Shown here piece after piece: positions 1 through 9,702 of a DNA stretch of 64,000 nucleotides; the stretch's first letter is position 1; every line of letters begins with the position of its first letter. The stretch comes from Catenovulum maritimum. Its GTDB lineage: Bacteria; Pseudomonadota; Gammaproteobacteria; Enterobacterales; Alteromonadaceae. Position numbers and translations under genes: made by a program. A model generated the notes under the pieces. That model did not search any database and was not told the origin of the DNA. It saw only the letters and a program-made list of their open reading frames with translations. The DNA lies in NCBI RefSeq assembly GCF_001050375.1, contig NZ_KQ130483.1, positions 304,182-368,181 of the forward strand. Direction: 5' to 3'.

Positions 1-774
1 ACAGTTTGGATTGTTAACCCATCAGCTGCCACATACGCTGAGTTCAAACTCGGTGAAATCGACTTATCGGTTTATAACCCAACTGCGGCTAAACAAGCAC
101 CTTCGGCATCAGATGCTAAAATTATCAATGGAAAACTATTCATTAGTTTACAACGATTAGATGAAAACTGGGCTACTCATGATGCCTATGTTGCAGTATT
201 TGATACCGAGACTGATCTAGAGATTGAAACAAATAGTGATGCAAATGATAACTTTAAAGGTATTAAGTTATCTGGTACAAATCCTCTAGAAAACTCACTG
301 ACTGTGTACCAAGATAACTTATACATTCATACACATGACGCTTATGACGGCACAATTGACACTAGCTTGATTGAGAGAATCAACGCTAATACCTACGAGA
401 GCCAAGTCGTAGTATCAGCAGCAGATGTACAAGGTAACACATCTAGTAATATTTCTGGGGTAGCCATTGTTTCAAATACTGAAGGATATTTAACAGTAAC
501 AGGCTCTGTTTATACACCTAGTTATCATGAAATATCTAGCTTATACAAATTTAACCCAACAACAGGTGAAATCAGCAATACTAAATTAGCTAACTCTGGT
601 AGTGAAGATATCAATTATATTGCTTTAGATTCATTTGGCCAATTATGGATAGCTGTCGCAAATCCAGATAACCCTGGCTTGGATTTATTAAACACAGCGA
701 CAGGTGAGCTAATTAACCAACGTATCAGCACAGACTTAAATCCTAATACAATTCGATTCTTATCTGCTTTTTAA
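1..774 (+). CDS. C-terminal part of a beta-propeller-like secreted/surface protein (5' end outside window)
   Basis: Frame 1 is open from the first base of the window to the TAA at 772-774, so this is the last ~257 residues of a longer protein whose start lies upstream. Repeating short motifs such as NGKLFISLQRLDEN, YVAVFDTETD, LYKFNPTTGEI and LWIAVANPDNPGLDLLNTATGE resemble blades of YncE/SMP-30-like beta-propellers, in which a residue stretch names a value and then its label. The protein ends in a strand (NTIRFLSAF) that could close the propeller. No catalytic residues are recognised. The beta-propeller fold is inferred from the pattern only, and the biological role is unknown. A copy of repeat family 1 starts 58 bp after the stop. 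Confidence 0.6.
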   Translation, partial: TVWIVNPSAATYAEFKLGEIDLSVYNPTAAKQAPSASDAKIINGKLFISLQRLDENWATHDAYVAVFDTETDLEIETNSDANDNFKGIKLSGTNPLENSLTVYQDNLYIHTHDAYDGTIDTSLIERINANTYESQVVVSAADVQGNTSSNISGVAIVSNTEGYLTVTGSVYTPSYHEISSLYKFNPTTGEISNTKLANSGSEDINYIALDSFGQLWIAVANPDNPGLDLLNTATGELINQRISTDLNPNTIRFLSAF

Positions 775-832
775 GCCCCTACCATTAATTGCTTTAGTCT
801 TTACTTTTATTAAGTTTAAGACTAAAGCTGAT

Positions 833-1028
833 TAACCTTAACTCGAGATAAGAAATTAGCTAATACTATGAAGTTATTTATATTATCCAATTTTTATTTA
901 TTGAAGGTATTTTTTCATAGAACAAGGGCAATTTGCGTACCTAATAACTGGTTATTACTAGCGAATTCAACGCAATTATCAGGAAAAAGGCCCTCAAGAA
1001 AGAAAGCTGTTATCCTTAGTTGAGATTG
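833..1028 (+). repeat. Family-1 long palindromic repeat, copy A
   Basis: Copy of a ~197-bp element found in several places in this window. Its left end TAACCTTAACTCGAGATAAG matches the left ends at 18382, 46135 and 51062 and, inverted, the ends at 15252 and 60853. The right end is TTATCCTTAGTTGAGATTG, slightly decayed. The tip of the palindrome reads TAATAAC-TG-GTTATTA where copies B and D have TAATAGC/GCTATTA, so both arms changed together. It lies between the first gene and the convergent VOC gene. Confidence 0.85.
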
Positions 1029-1071
1029 TTTACCAATAAGTTGTTGAACTTGATTCAAAATGCTTTTCAAC

Positions 1072-1422
1072 TTATGTATCTGACCAAACCGCAAATTCGT
1101 TTCCACTCGGCTCTAAAAAGTGGAAACGTTTACCGCCAGGAAACTCAAATATTGGCTTAATGATACTGCCACCAGCAGCTTTAATCTTGCTCTGAATTTG
1201 AGGTAAATTTTCAGCATAAAAAACAACTAACGCGCCTCCAGTTGCCACTCTTGATTCTAACTCACTCCGATAAAAACCACCTGTTATCGCTGTATCTTTA
1301 AACTCGGTATAATCAGGGCCATAATCTTGAAATTGCCAATTAAATACCGTTTTAAAAAACCTCTGAGTTGCTTGAATATTGCAAGCTGGTAGCTCCAAAT
1401 AATTAATTGCGGTTGGTTTCAT
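1072..1422 (-). CDS. VOC (glyoxalase/bleomycin-resistance fold) family protein
   Basis: A 116-residue single VOC module. It opens with the typical first strand NYLELPACNIQATQRFF, which leads into the helix and 'FNWQFQDYG', and closes with RFHFLEPSGNEFAVWSDT, the family's C-terminal strand carrying the usual metal-ligand Glu. VOC proteins are small cytoplasmic dimers acting as lyases, isomerases, dioxygenases or ligand binders; the substrate cannot be told here. The ATG at 1422 was chosen over the upstream TTG at 1437 because GAGG sits 8 bases before the ATG and the TTG overlaps that ribosome binding site. The gene is convergent with the first gene and appears monocistronic. Confidence 0.8.
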   Translation of the reverse strand: MKPTAINYLELPACNIQATQRFFKTVFNWQFQDYGPDYTEFKDTAITGGFYRSELESRVATGGALVVFYAENLPQIQSKIKAAGGSIIKPIFEFPGGKRFHFLEPSGNEFAVWSDT

Positions 1423-1457
1423 ATTACAATTCCTCAAATCAATTCTTTGTTTAGTTT

Positions 1458-1618
1458 ATACCAGTTCCCCTAAATTTTTGGTCTATATTTTACGTAGAAA
1501 AAAAGTGTGCTAACAAGGCATGAATTGCCGCTACTCGTAAACTAATAACAAAATTCATAACGCAGTTTACGTGTTTTTTAACCCGTAAAATTGAGTAATA
1601 ATTAGGATGGATTGGTAT
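1458..1618. repeat. Family-2 interspersed repeat (ATACCA ends), copy 1
   Basis: A 161-bp sequence starting ATACCAGTTCCCCTAAATTT and ending AATTAGGATGGATTGGTAT. It recurs in inverted orientation at 60993-61154 with roughly 85-90% identity by eye over the full length. The ends form an imperfect inverted repeat (ATACCA/TGGTAT with CCTAA/TTAGG inside). It contains no open frame of note. It lies between the VOC gene and topA, so it could be a non-autonomous mobile element or a structured transcript end. Confidence 0.75.
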
Positions 1619-1666
1619 TATTTATTAACCAAAAATAAAGTTCATTCTCTAAAATTTAGTCAATAA

Positions 1667-1692
1667 AAAAGGCGAATAAAAATTCGCCTTTT
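1667..1692 (-). terminator. Rho-independent terminator of topA
   Basis: A perfect 10-bp stem AAAAGGCGAA/TTCGCCTTTT with a 6-base loop lies 24 bp after the topA stop. Read on the minus strand it runs into TTTTTTATTG, a U-rich tail. Confidence 0.85.
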
Positions 1693-1716
1693 GTTTAATT
1701 CAATTAACTCACTGCA

Positions 1717-4386
1717 CTAGCTCTTAGCTTTTGGTTTAGCCTTCGGCTTGGCTTTAGCCTTGGGTTTTGGTATCTCTTCAACCCACTTGCCATCTACATA
1801 CTTTGCAGACCAGCCTGTCGCTTTTACTTTGCCATCAACTTCAACTTCAGAGGCTAAATACTGCTCTTTAGACTTTCGGCTATATTTAATAATGGCAAGA
1901 TTACCTGCATTATCTTTTTCAGGCCCATCAGCTAAATAATAAAACTTAGGTGAAATTCTGTCTCTAAAGCGCTTTAACTCTTCTACTTTTGGCGCTCTAG
2001 TTTCCCTTGATTTAGGGAAGTTGTGAGCTGCCATAAAGATGCCTGAAGCACCATCTCTTAACATAAAGTAAGCATCTGATTTTTCACAAGGTAATTCTGG
2101 TAAAGGCACAGGATCTTCTTTTGGTGGCGCTGGTTGTCCATTTCTTAATAATTTGCGTGTGTTTTTACATTCATCATTAGTACAACCAAAATATTTGCCG
2201 AATCGGCCATTTTTAAGCTGCATTTCAGATTCACATTTATCACACTCTATAATTGGGCCATCATAGCCTTTAATCTTGAACTGACCTTGCTCTACTTCAA
2301 AACCATCACACAACGGATTATTACCACAAACATGTAATTTACGTTCTGTATCGATTAGATAGCTGTCCATAGCTGTACCACATTTTTCACAGCGTTTTTT
2401 TGCAAGTAAAGCATTTGTTTCGGCTTCTTCATCGTTAGCGTCAACTGCTTCTTCACCCGGGGTTAAGTTCATTGTTTTAGTACAACGTTCTTTTGGTGGT
2501 AAAGCGTAGCCTGAACAACCTAGGAAAACACCTGTAGAAGCCGTTCTAATCGTCATATGGCGATTACAGTCCGGACAATCAATATTGGTACTAATTGGTT
2601 GGTTTAATCGCATACCACCGTCTTCTGGTGGTTTTTCAGCTAATTCAAGTTTATTACTAAAGCCAGAATAGAATTGGTCAAGCACAGCTATCCACTGCAA
2701 ATCACCATTTGCTATGTCATCTAAATGCTTTTCCATATTCGCTGTGAAATCAAAACTCATTAAATCGTCAAAATTCTCTAACAATCTATCTGTGACAATT
2801 TCACCCATTTTTTCAGCATAGAAACGCTTACTTTCTAATCTGACATAGCCACGATCTTGTATCGTACTAATGATAGAAGCATAAGTTGAAGGTCGGCCTA
2901 TACCTTTTTTCTCTAATTCTTTAACTAAAGCCGCTTCACTGAACCTTGCAGGTGGCTTAGTAAAGTGCTGTTTAGGATCGAGCTTATCAAGGATTAAACT
3001 ATCGCCAACATTCACGGCTGGTAACAGTTGGTCTTCAGCTCCTTTTTTAGAAGCTGGCGGCTGAACTCGTGTCCAACCATCAAAAACCAAGACTCGACCT
3101 TTAGCTTTTAACTCGAAATCAGAAGCTTTTACTGTGATAGTACTAGAGTTATATTTTGCAGGAACCATTTGGCAGGCCACAAATTGACGCCAGATCAGTT
3201 CATATAATCGTTTAGCATCCGCATCGACCCCGTCAACTAACTCTGCAACTGTAGTGACAACAGAAGGACGTATGGCTTCATGGGCCTCTTGAGCGCCATC
3301 TTTACTACCGTATATTTTAGCTTCATCTGGTAAGTAGTTGTTACCATAATTATCGGCAATAAAATCTCGACAGCTTGCAACCGCTTCAGCACTTAGATTG
3401 GTTGAGTCGGTTCTCATATAAGTGATGTAACCCGCTTCATAAAGTCGCTGAGCAAGCATCATAGTTTTCTTCACACCAAAGCCAAGACGCGTACTCGCAG
3501 CTTGTTGTAAGGTAGACGTTATAAAAGGAGCACTTGGTCGGCTAGAAGTTGGGCGTGTCTCACAATCTGAAACTTGATAATCAGCTGGTTCAAGTTTAGC
3601 AAACGCAGCATCCGCTTGTGCTTTATTAACAGGTCTGAAGTTTTTACCGTTTTGTTTAACGACTTCTAAGCGTAAGTTTTCTTTACCGGCTGTGTTTGTA
3701 TCTGCGTGGATATCCCAGAACTCTTCCGGAATAAAAGCTTTGATTTCTCTTTCACGTTCAACAACTAAGCGAACAGCTACTGATTGAACTCGGCCGGCAG
3801 ATAAACCTCTAGCGACTTTTTTCCACAATAACGGAGAAACCATAAAACCAACAACACGGTCTAAAAATCGTCTTGCTTGTTGGGCATTAACACGGTCAAT
3901 ATTTAATTCATCAGGTTGAGAGAAAGCTTCTTGAATTGCTTTTTTAGTAATTTCATTAAATACAACTCTTTTGTATTTAGTATCTTCGCCGCCAATCACT
4001 TCACGTAAGTGCCAAGCGATTGCTTCTCCCTCTCTATCCAAATCCGTTGCGAGATAAACAGTGTCAGCTGTTTTCGCTAGTTTTTGTAGTTCAGCTACGA
4101 CTTTTTCTTTACCGGGTAAGATGTCATATTCAGCTTGCCAGCTTTGTTCTGGGTTTACACCCATTCTTGCAACTAGCGCAGCTTTTTCTTTTTTCTTTTT
4201 ATAAGCAGCTTTTTCTTCTGCTGACATTTTTTTAGTGTCAGCAGTTAGTCCAACCTTACCTTTTGATGAAGTTGGTAAATCTCTAATATGACCAATACTC
4301 GATTTAACAACATATTGGTTGCCTAGATACTTATTGATTGTTTTCGCTTTGGCTGGCGATTCGACAATTACGAGTGACTTTCCCAT
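1717..4386 (-). CDS. topA: DNA topoisomerase I (type IA)
   Basis: An 889-residue protein that relaxes negatively supercoiled DNA through a 5'-phosphotyrosine intermediate. The TOPRIM domain is at the N-terminus ([15 protein letters not shown] with Glu9; DLDREGE with Asp115/Asp117). The catalytic Tyr is about residue 323 in [13 protein letters not shown]. The C-terminal third carries three zinc-ribbon Cys4 motifs ([24 protein letters not shown]) and a Lys/Ala/Pro-rich tail ending [10 protein letters not shown], as expected for E. coli-type TopA (865 residues). The gene is followed by a strong terminator. It is transcribed divergently from astB and looks monocistronic. Confidence 0.98.
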   Translation of the reverse strand: MGKSLVIVESPAKAKTINKYLGNQYVVKSSIGHIRDLPTSSKGKVGLTADTKKMSAEEKAAYKKKKEKAALVARMGVNPEQSWQAEYDILPGKEKVVAELQKLAKTADTVYLATDLDREGEAIAWHLREVIGGEDTKYKRVVFNEITKKAIQEAFSQPDELNIDRVNAQQARRFLDRVVGFMVSPLLWKKVARGLSAGRVQSVAVRLVVEREREIKAFIPEEFWDIHADTNTAGKENLRLEVVKQNGKNFRPVNKAQADAAFAKLEPADYQVSDCETRPTSSRPSAPFITSTLQQAASTRLGFGVKKTMMLAQRLYEAGYITYMRTDSTNLSAEAVASCRDFIADNYGNNYLPDEAKIYGSKDGAQEAHEAIRPSVVTTVAELVDGVDADAKRLYELIWRQFVACQMVPAKYNSSTITVKASDFELKAKGRVLVFDGWTRVQPPASKKGAEDQLLPAVNVGDSLILDKLDPKQHFTKPPARFSEAALVKELEKKGIGRPSTYASIISTIQDRGYVRLESKRFYAEKMGEIVTDRLLENFDDLMSFDFTANMEKHLDDIANGDLQWIAVLDQFYSGFSNKLELAEKPPEDGGMRLNQPISTNIDCPDCNRHMTIRTASTGVFLGCSGYALPPKERCTKTMNLTPGEEAVDANDEEAETNALLAKKRCEKCGTAMDSYLIDTERKLHVCGNNPLCDGFEVEQGQFKIKGYDGPIIECDKCESEMQLKNGRFGKYFGCTNDECKNTRKLLRNGQPAPPKEDPVPLPELPCEKSDAYFMLRDGASGIFMAAHNFPKSRETRAPKVEELKRFRDRISPKFYYLADGPEKDNAGNLAIIKYSRKSKEQYLASEVEVDGKVKATGWSAKYVDGKWVEEIPKPKAKAKPKAKPKAKS

Positions 4387-4574
4387 ATGATATCAATAGT
4401 TCTATAAATTAATTGGAATAAAACAGTGCAAAACGCACCTCTTTTTTAAAGATATATAGATAAAAGAATAATCTAGCAAGCCTTTTTATCCAGATATTTG
4501 TATTTAGCCGCTGATCGGAGAAAAATTCGTCTATATTTTAAGTATTCTTTCATAAATTTAACATTTATAACTTT

Positions 4575-5759
4575 ATGAAGTATTACGAAGTCAATTTTGA
4601 TGGTCAAATTTCCCCAACACACAATTTTTCAGGGTTATCTATTGGTAACCTAGCTTCGATTAACTCAAAAAACAAACTTGCCAATCCAGATAAAGCGAGC
4701 CAAGAATGGTTAAATAAGTTTAATTTATTAACTAATTTAGGCATTCACCAATACAGCTTACCGATCCATTCTAGACCAAATAAACAATTACTCGAACAAA
4801 TTGGCGTATTTAATCAAACTGACTTTGATAAATTAGATGAAAAATTAAAAAACTCTTTGCTGTCTGCTTCGTCTATGTGGGCCGCAAATGCAGCAACTGT
4901 AAGCCCATCATGCGATACTTTAGATGGCAAATTACATATTACACCGGCTAATTTACAAACTTATTTTCATCGTTTAATTGAGACTTCAACTACCAAACAA
5001 AATTTAGCCAACATATTTAACGATTCTCAGCTTTTCACCCTGCATCAAGCTTTACCAAATCATACTTGGTTTGCCGACGAAGGGTCTGCAAACCATATTA
5101 GATTAAGCCCAGATCATGGTGTAAAAGGGTTAAATATATTTATCTACGGATTTGACCCTATGTCGCCTGTCGTAGCTAAACTGATCTACCCAGCAAGACA
5201 GTCAAAACAAGCCGGTTTAGCAATTGCCAGAAAACATAAATTAGATCCGGATTACACGCTACATATCCAACAAAATCCTAACGCGATAAATGCTGGCGTT
5301 TTTCACAATGATGTCATTTCTGTCGGTAATGAAAATCTATTTTTCTACCATCAACTTAGCTTTGCAAACACAGCAGCTGTCATAGCGAAAATAAAACAGA
5401 AATGGCAAGATTTTTACCCGAATAAACCTTTGTATCTAATTGAAATTACAGAACAAGAGCTAAGTTTAAAGCAAGCCGTTCAAACCTATTTATTTAATAG
5501 CCAGATTGTGACTCTGCCAGACCAAAAAATGGCTTTAATTTGCCCTGTGCAATGTAAAAAAAACCAAGTAACAGCAGATATAATTAAAAGCGTTCTACAA
5601 GGCGACAATCCAATTCAGAGCGTGCATTTTGTAGATTTAAGTGAAAGTATGGCAAACGGCGGAGGACCCGCCTGTTTGCGCTTAAGAGTGGTTTTAAATC
5701 AAAAGGAACTTAAATCAATCACTATCAACAACCGTAATGGCATAGGCCGTCACAGTTGA
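4575..5759 (+). CDS. astB: N-succinylarginine dihydrolase AstB, C-terminally truncated
   Basis: AstB hydrolyses N2-succinylarginine to succinylornithine, ammonia and CO2 in the arginine succinyltransferase (AST) pathway. The match to the family is clear along the chain: EVNFDGQISPTHNFSGLS, SMWAANAATVSPS, DGKLHITPANL, DEGSANHIRL, NPNAINAGVFHNDVISV and MANGGGPACLRLRVVL with the catalytic Cys at about residue 367. Known AstB proteins run to about 440-450 residues. This one loses similarity after LNQKEL and ends at residue 394, where the frame runs 45 bp into the 3' end of the convergent lipoprotein gene. About 50-60 C-terminal residues are missing. No Shine-Dalgarno is visible before the ATG, and no astA, astC or astD is nearby. 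It may be a decaying gene. Confidence 0.85.
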   Translation: MKYYEVNFDGQISPTHNFSGLSIGNLASINSKNKLANPDKASQEWLNKFNLLTNLGIHQYSLPIHSRPNKQLLEQIGVFNQTDFDKLDEKLKNSLLSASSMWAANAATVSPSCDTLDGKLHITPANLQTYFHRLIETSTTKQNLANIFNDSQLFTLHQALPNHTWFADEGSANHIRLSPDHGVKGLNIFIYGFDPMSPVVAKLIYPARQSKQAGLAIARKHKLDPDYTLHIQQNPNAINAGVFHNDVISVGNENLFFYHQLSFANTAAVIAKIKQKWQDFYPNKPLYLIEITEQELSLKQAVQTYLFNSQIVTLPDQKMALICPVQCKKNQVTADIIKSVLQGDNPIQSVHFVDLSESMANGGGPACLRLRVVLNQKELKSITINNRNGIGRHS

Positions 5760-8700
5760 AGCTCGAGTATCTGTTGCTTCCGTTGTGATAGTGATAGTCA
5801 GTGGTGCAGCATCGACCGAGTTTCCTTCTCCAGCAACTTCTCGTTTAACAGTAAACGGGAAGCCTTGTGGAATTGCCGTATTGGTTTCACCAACAGTAAA
5901 ACTAGTTGTTCCAACTAATTCACCATTAGAAGTTTGCACATCTATTTTCGTACCTGCCGGCATAGGGTTATTATTTAAGTCCGTTAGATAGACAGTAAAG
6001 TTAACACTAGATACGCCATCACCATAGGTAACACAAGCTGCATCTGTACTGCCTGTTCGACATAGATTAATCACCCCAGTAGAGGAATCTATCTCTGAAT
6101 TATCAGCAATAATACGAATTCTCGCATTATCATCCGACATAACAAGCGTTAAGCTGCGTCGAACAGACACTAAATCACGACTACAAACACCCGCGGTTTG
6201 ATTTTCAACCGTGCAGGCTAAACCATTATATATTCCATTTCCTTTATTGTAAGTTTGGTCATTATTGATATCGATAAACTCTTCATCAGCAGCTCCTAAA
6301 AGTATATATTCATCTGCATTTGATGAGGTTCTAAAACAATCATCTTCATCAACACCCGGTGCAAATGTAACATCTCCTCGGTCAATAAAAGGAGTATTAG
6401 GATCTGCCGGTGCAGGTGCTGGTGTTAAACCAGATTGAATACCACAGAACACACCATCTTGGTTGTCATCTCGATGCGCTTCAGCTAAATCATAAAATGT
6501 TTCACCTGCGTCATAAATACCGTTTTTATTAGCATCAACAAAGGTTTCCTCACCAAAGGCATAAGCTAAAATACCGACTCTACCCGCTCTAGCTCGACGT
6601 AACGAAACCGGAGATGCAAGTGCAAAGTCATAACAAGGTTTGCCATCTACAGCAGTATCATTTGCTGGATCATTATCATTACCAATATCACAAAATCCAT
6701 CATCTAAATTATCGCCTTGCGGCTTAGGATCGACAGATCTCCAAGTTGTTGTACAAACCCCATTCGTAGTTGAACATGAACCTGCTGATGTGTTACCACC
6801 TTCAGCAAAAAATGTCACAGTCGTACCATCAATTACAGGATGGTTTGTATGATCTGACATAACAACGGTTAACTCACTTTCGCCCGATATCACATCCCAG
6901 CCATACACATTGAAATGCTCAGCAGCGAAAGTGAAACTGTTTTGATCGGCAATACCAGATGTAGATGAGAGTTTATTAGAAACGGCATAAGCAACTAAAT
7001 CATCACTCGAGTCAACCAACTCAGCTAAAACGACTATAGCAGAAGCAAATCGACCCGATTTAACGTTAACTTGTACTGTACCATCGGTAAAAGATATTGC
7101 TTCAGTTGGTGATAATTCTATTCCGCCTAAACCGTTAATTTCGCCTATATCATTCGCAAGTGAAAATTTAACTTTTTGTCCTGCTTTAGGATTATTATTA
7201 TCATCTAAAACTTTAAATGTTAGCGTTGCCTTATCAGCTGTGCCCGTTCCAGGGAATGTAATAACCGGATTATCCGTAACAACTTCATCTGCAATTTCGG
7301 TAGAGACAAACAAAACAGAATCCGCTGGTACATCATCTAAAACGACTGTTCCATTTGCACTCAGTGAGCGAGTGCCTGCAATTGCTGTGGCAGTTACTAC
7401 ATCTTGACTTTCACAGCCATCCGCAACATAAGTAGCTTTAGCAACACCATTAATAGATTTAACAACAGAATCTATTTTAGCTTTAGGCTCTTCAAGTGAA
7501 GCACAGGCTGATGAAAACAACACATCAATAGGAGCGGTGTAAGGCGTATCATCTTCTAGATTAATAATATTCACCACTAAGGTAGCCGTTCTACCTGGTG
7601 CTAACGAAGCTAAGTCAGTGGTGCCATCAACTTCTTTAACTAAAACGGTTTCTTCAAAACTGCCGTTCACTTGGTTACCCATGGCAATATTGGCTGCGCC
7701 AATTTGGAAAAAGGCAGTTGTTGTTCCTGAAGCATTTGAACTTGGTAAGGTAATATCTAACTGTCCAGCGCCAATCCCCTCTCCGGCATTAACATCAACA
7801 TAAGCGAAACCATTTGAATTAGTCAGTATTCGGCCATTTTCTGGACTCAAATTACCATTATCCGTTGTTACATTGACTAACATATTAGGTATGCCTGTGC
7901 CGTTGACACCTGAATCTTCTTCAGTCACCTTAATCACTAAAACCCTTGGTTGAGTTAAAGTGACAGAAGTATCTAAAGTACATCCTGTTCCATTAGTCTT
8001 GTCTGCACCATCAGCCGAACAATCATACATTAGGGCTGTCACGTCATATGCTGCGTCTTGCTCGATTTCATCTCCAGCAGATTCAAAAAATTCAAATGCT
8101 TGAGCGGTTTCAAAAGTGGCCGTTAATTGTCCAGCACCTTTAACTGAACCTGGGGTTAAATCTAAGGTCGCAACCCCTTGTTCATTGGTAATAGCGGTTC
8201 CTAGTTGTGGAAATAAATTACCTAAACTCGTCGTAAACTGAATCACTGCATTTTCAACTGGATTACTACTAGAGTCAGTTAATCTAGCAATTAACTCTCC
8301 TTGAACACTGGTAGAAACCGTATTGATATCATTCTCTGTCCCTTTTTCCACAAGCCTTAAATCTAGTTGATATCTGTCACTAATTATATTGATATCATCA
8401 CCCGCACTAGTATAAAGAATAGTATTAGAACTAACCGTTCCAGTCGCAACTTCTATACTCGCTTGAGCACTGCCAGCATCAGGAACGCTACCGGCTCTAA
8501 GCGCTATCGTCGCTATGCCATTACTAGTAATTGCTCTAGCTGAAGACGGAGATAAAATTCCAACATTTGCATTAAACGAAACTAGTGCAATTTCATTGGC
8601 TGGTAAAACAGCACCGTTTTTCATTACAGTTGCTTTAAGTAAACCTTTGTTAGCCGCACTCACTTGATTGATCGCAACAGTGTTAGTCTCAACATCCAGT

Positions 8701-9569
8701 AATTCAAGCACAATAGAATAGTCACTAGAAACGGTTTCACTTGGAATTTGGGTTGTCGATACTTGATAATTGAAATTTTGGGTCACGTCATTGGAAGAAA
8801 TTGAGATAGCGTCTGCAGAAGCAACGCCGTTACCATTTAGCCTGAATAATGCGTAACCGGTAGAATTAGTCAATGTAGAACTAACGTTTAAACTAGCTAA
8901 AGACGTACTAGCATTAACGATAGCATCAGCAACAGGTGTGGTGTTGTCCGATTCCATCACACGAATAACAAGATATATAGGCTCAATCGAATTAATATTA
9001 TTAACTCCATTATCTCCATTTTTAATTGTACAGTTCGTCTCATTAACTGTTAGTGGCTCAGCATCAAAATCGGCAGGGCATTTAAAGAAATTTCCTGTAA
9101 GAATGACATTATCAGAACTACCACCAGAGCTCCCACCACCAGCACTGGTGTAGTTTAGAGTTTGAGTAATATCAGACTCGCCAGAGGGAGTGTAGGATAC
9201 AGTCAGCACATCAGCAGTTACTTCTGTTCCTGGTGACAATACAATTATGGCTTGACCAGAAGTATTAGTTGCCACCGAAGTTGAAGGCGAAATACTACCG
9301 GCGCTGGTGCCAAAATTTATAATTTGATTTGAAGCTGGGCTGCCATTTGCAAGCAAGGTTGCTGTTACAGTTAACTTGTTATCGACTGACGTTGTATAGG
9401 GTTCTATAGATTGTCCGGTATTATCCACTGCGGATAAGGTTAAACTATAATTAACCGACTCTTCTGTACTGCCTTCACTGTTTTGATCTTCTAATGTACC
9501 TCCTCCACTACATGCACTTAACAATGTAATAAATAAGGTAACGAGCCAATAGCGATACTGCTTTAGCAT
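5715..9569 (-). CDS. Giant Ig-like (Big_1-type) repeat surface lipoprotein
   Basis: About 1284 residues. The start is taken at the ATG at 9569 because GGAG lies 6 bases upstream; a longer ATG at 9581 would bury that site. The N-terminus is a lipoprotein signal with lipobox LLSAC followed by SGGG. Then come about six or seven Ig-like modules of ~110 residues with the recurrent Big_1 pattern (TATLLANGSPASNQIINF..., ...ATLDLTPGSVKGAGQL, ...AYVDVNAGEGIGAGQL). The last ~400 residues hold Cys pairs and Asp-rich loops such as DANKNGIYDAGETFYD and DDNQDGVFCG, which look like calcium-binding or dockerin-like loops. Such proteins (invasin/adhesin-like) usually sit on the outer membrane. Partner and ligand are unknown. 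The 3' end overlaps astB tail to tail. Confidence 0.8.
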   Translation of the reverse strand: MLKQYRYWLVTLFITLLSACSGGGTLEDQNSEGSTEESVNYSLTLSAVDNTGQSIEPYTTSVDNKLTVTATLLANGSPASNQIINFGTSAGSISPSTSVATNTSGQAIIVLSPGTEVTADVLTVSYTPSGESDITQTLNYTSAGGGSSGGSSDNVILTGNFFKCPADFDAEPLTVNETNCTIKNGDNGVNNINSIEPIYLVIRVMESDNTTPVADAIVNASTSLASLNVSSTLTNSTGYALFRLNGNGVASADAISISSNDVTQNFNYQVSTTQIPSETVSSDYSIVLELLDVETNTVAINQVSAANKGLLKATVMKNGAVLPANEIALVSFNANVGILSPSSARAITSNGIATIALRAGSVPDAGSAQASIEVATGTVSSNTILYTSAGDDINIISDRYQLDLRLVEKGTENDINTVSTSVQGELIARLTDSSSNPVENAVIQFTTSLGNLFPQLGTAITNEQGVATLDLTPGSVKGAGQLTATFETAQAFEFFESAGDEIEQDAAYDVTALMYDCSADGADKTNGTGCTLDTSVTLTQPRVLVIKVTEEDSGVNGTGIPNMLVNVTTDNGNLSPENGRILTNSNGFAYVDVNAGEGIGAGQLDITLPSSNASGTTTAFFQIGAANIAMGNQVNGSFEETVLVKEVDGTTDLASLAPGRTATLVVNIINLEDDTPYTAPIDVLFSSACASLEEPKAKIDSVVKSINGVAKATYVADGCESQDVVTATAIAGTRSLSANGTVVLDDVPADSVLFVSTEIADEVVTDNPVITFPGTGTADKATLTFKVLDDNNNPKAGQKVKFSLANDIGEINGLGGIELSPTEAISFTDGTVQVNVKSGRFASAIVVLAELVDSSDDLVAYAVSNKLSSTSGIADQNSFTFAAEHFNVYGWDVISGESELTVVMSDHTNHPVIDGTTVTFFAEGGNTSAGSCSTTNGVCTTTWRSVDPKPQGDNLDDGFCDIGNDNDPANDTAVDGKPCYDFALASPVSLRRARAGRVGILAYAFGEETFVDANKNGIYDAGETFYDLAEAHRDDNQDGVFCGIQSGLTPAPAPADPNTPFIDRGDVTFAPGVDEDDCFRTSSNADEYILLGAADEEFIDINNDQTYNKGNGIYNGLACTVENQTAGVCSRDLVSVRRSLTLVMSDDNARIRIIADNSEIDSSTGVINLCRTGSTDAACVTYGDGVSSVNFTVYLTDLNNNPMPAGTKIDVQTSNGELVGTTSFTVGETNTAIPQGFPFTVKREVAGEGNSVDAAPLTITITTEATDTRASTVTAYAITVVDSD

Positions 9570-9702
9570 TTTGCACTCCATGGTCTTAAGTTCTATAGTA
9601 ATGTATTCTCAATAATACTAGCCCAAATTTGTTTTAACTCACAGTTATCACAAACAAATTATCTAGATATTTTTCACAAAATTAAAATAATTGGAGACAA
9701 TC

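Noticed and set aside
915..1106. Open frame on the minus strand across repeat copy A
   Set aside because: Most of it is repeat sequence and its start lies inside the VOC gene; the copies at other sites do not keep the frame open.
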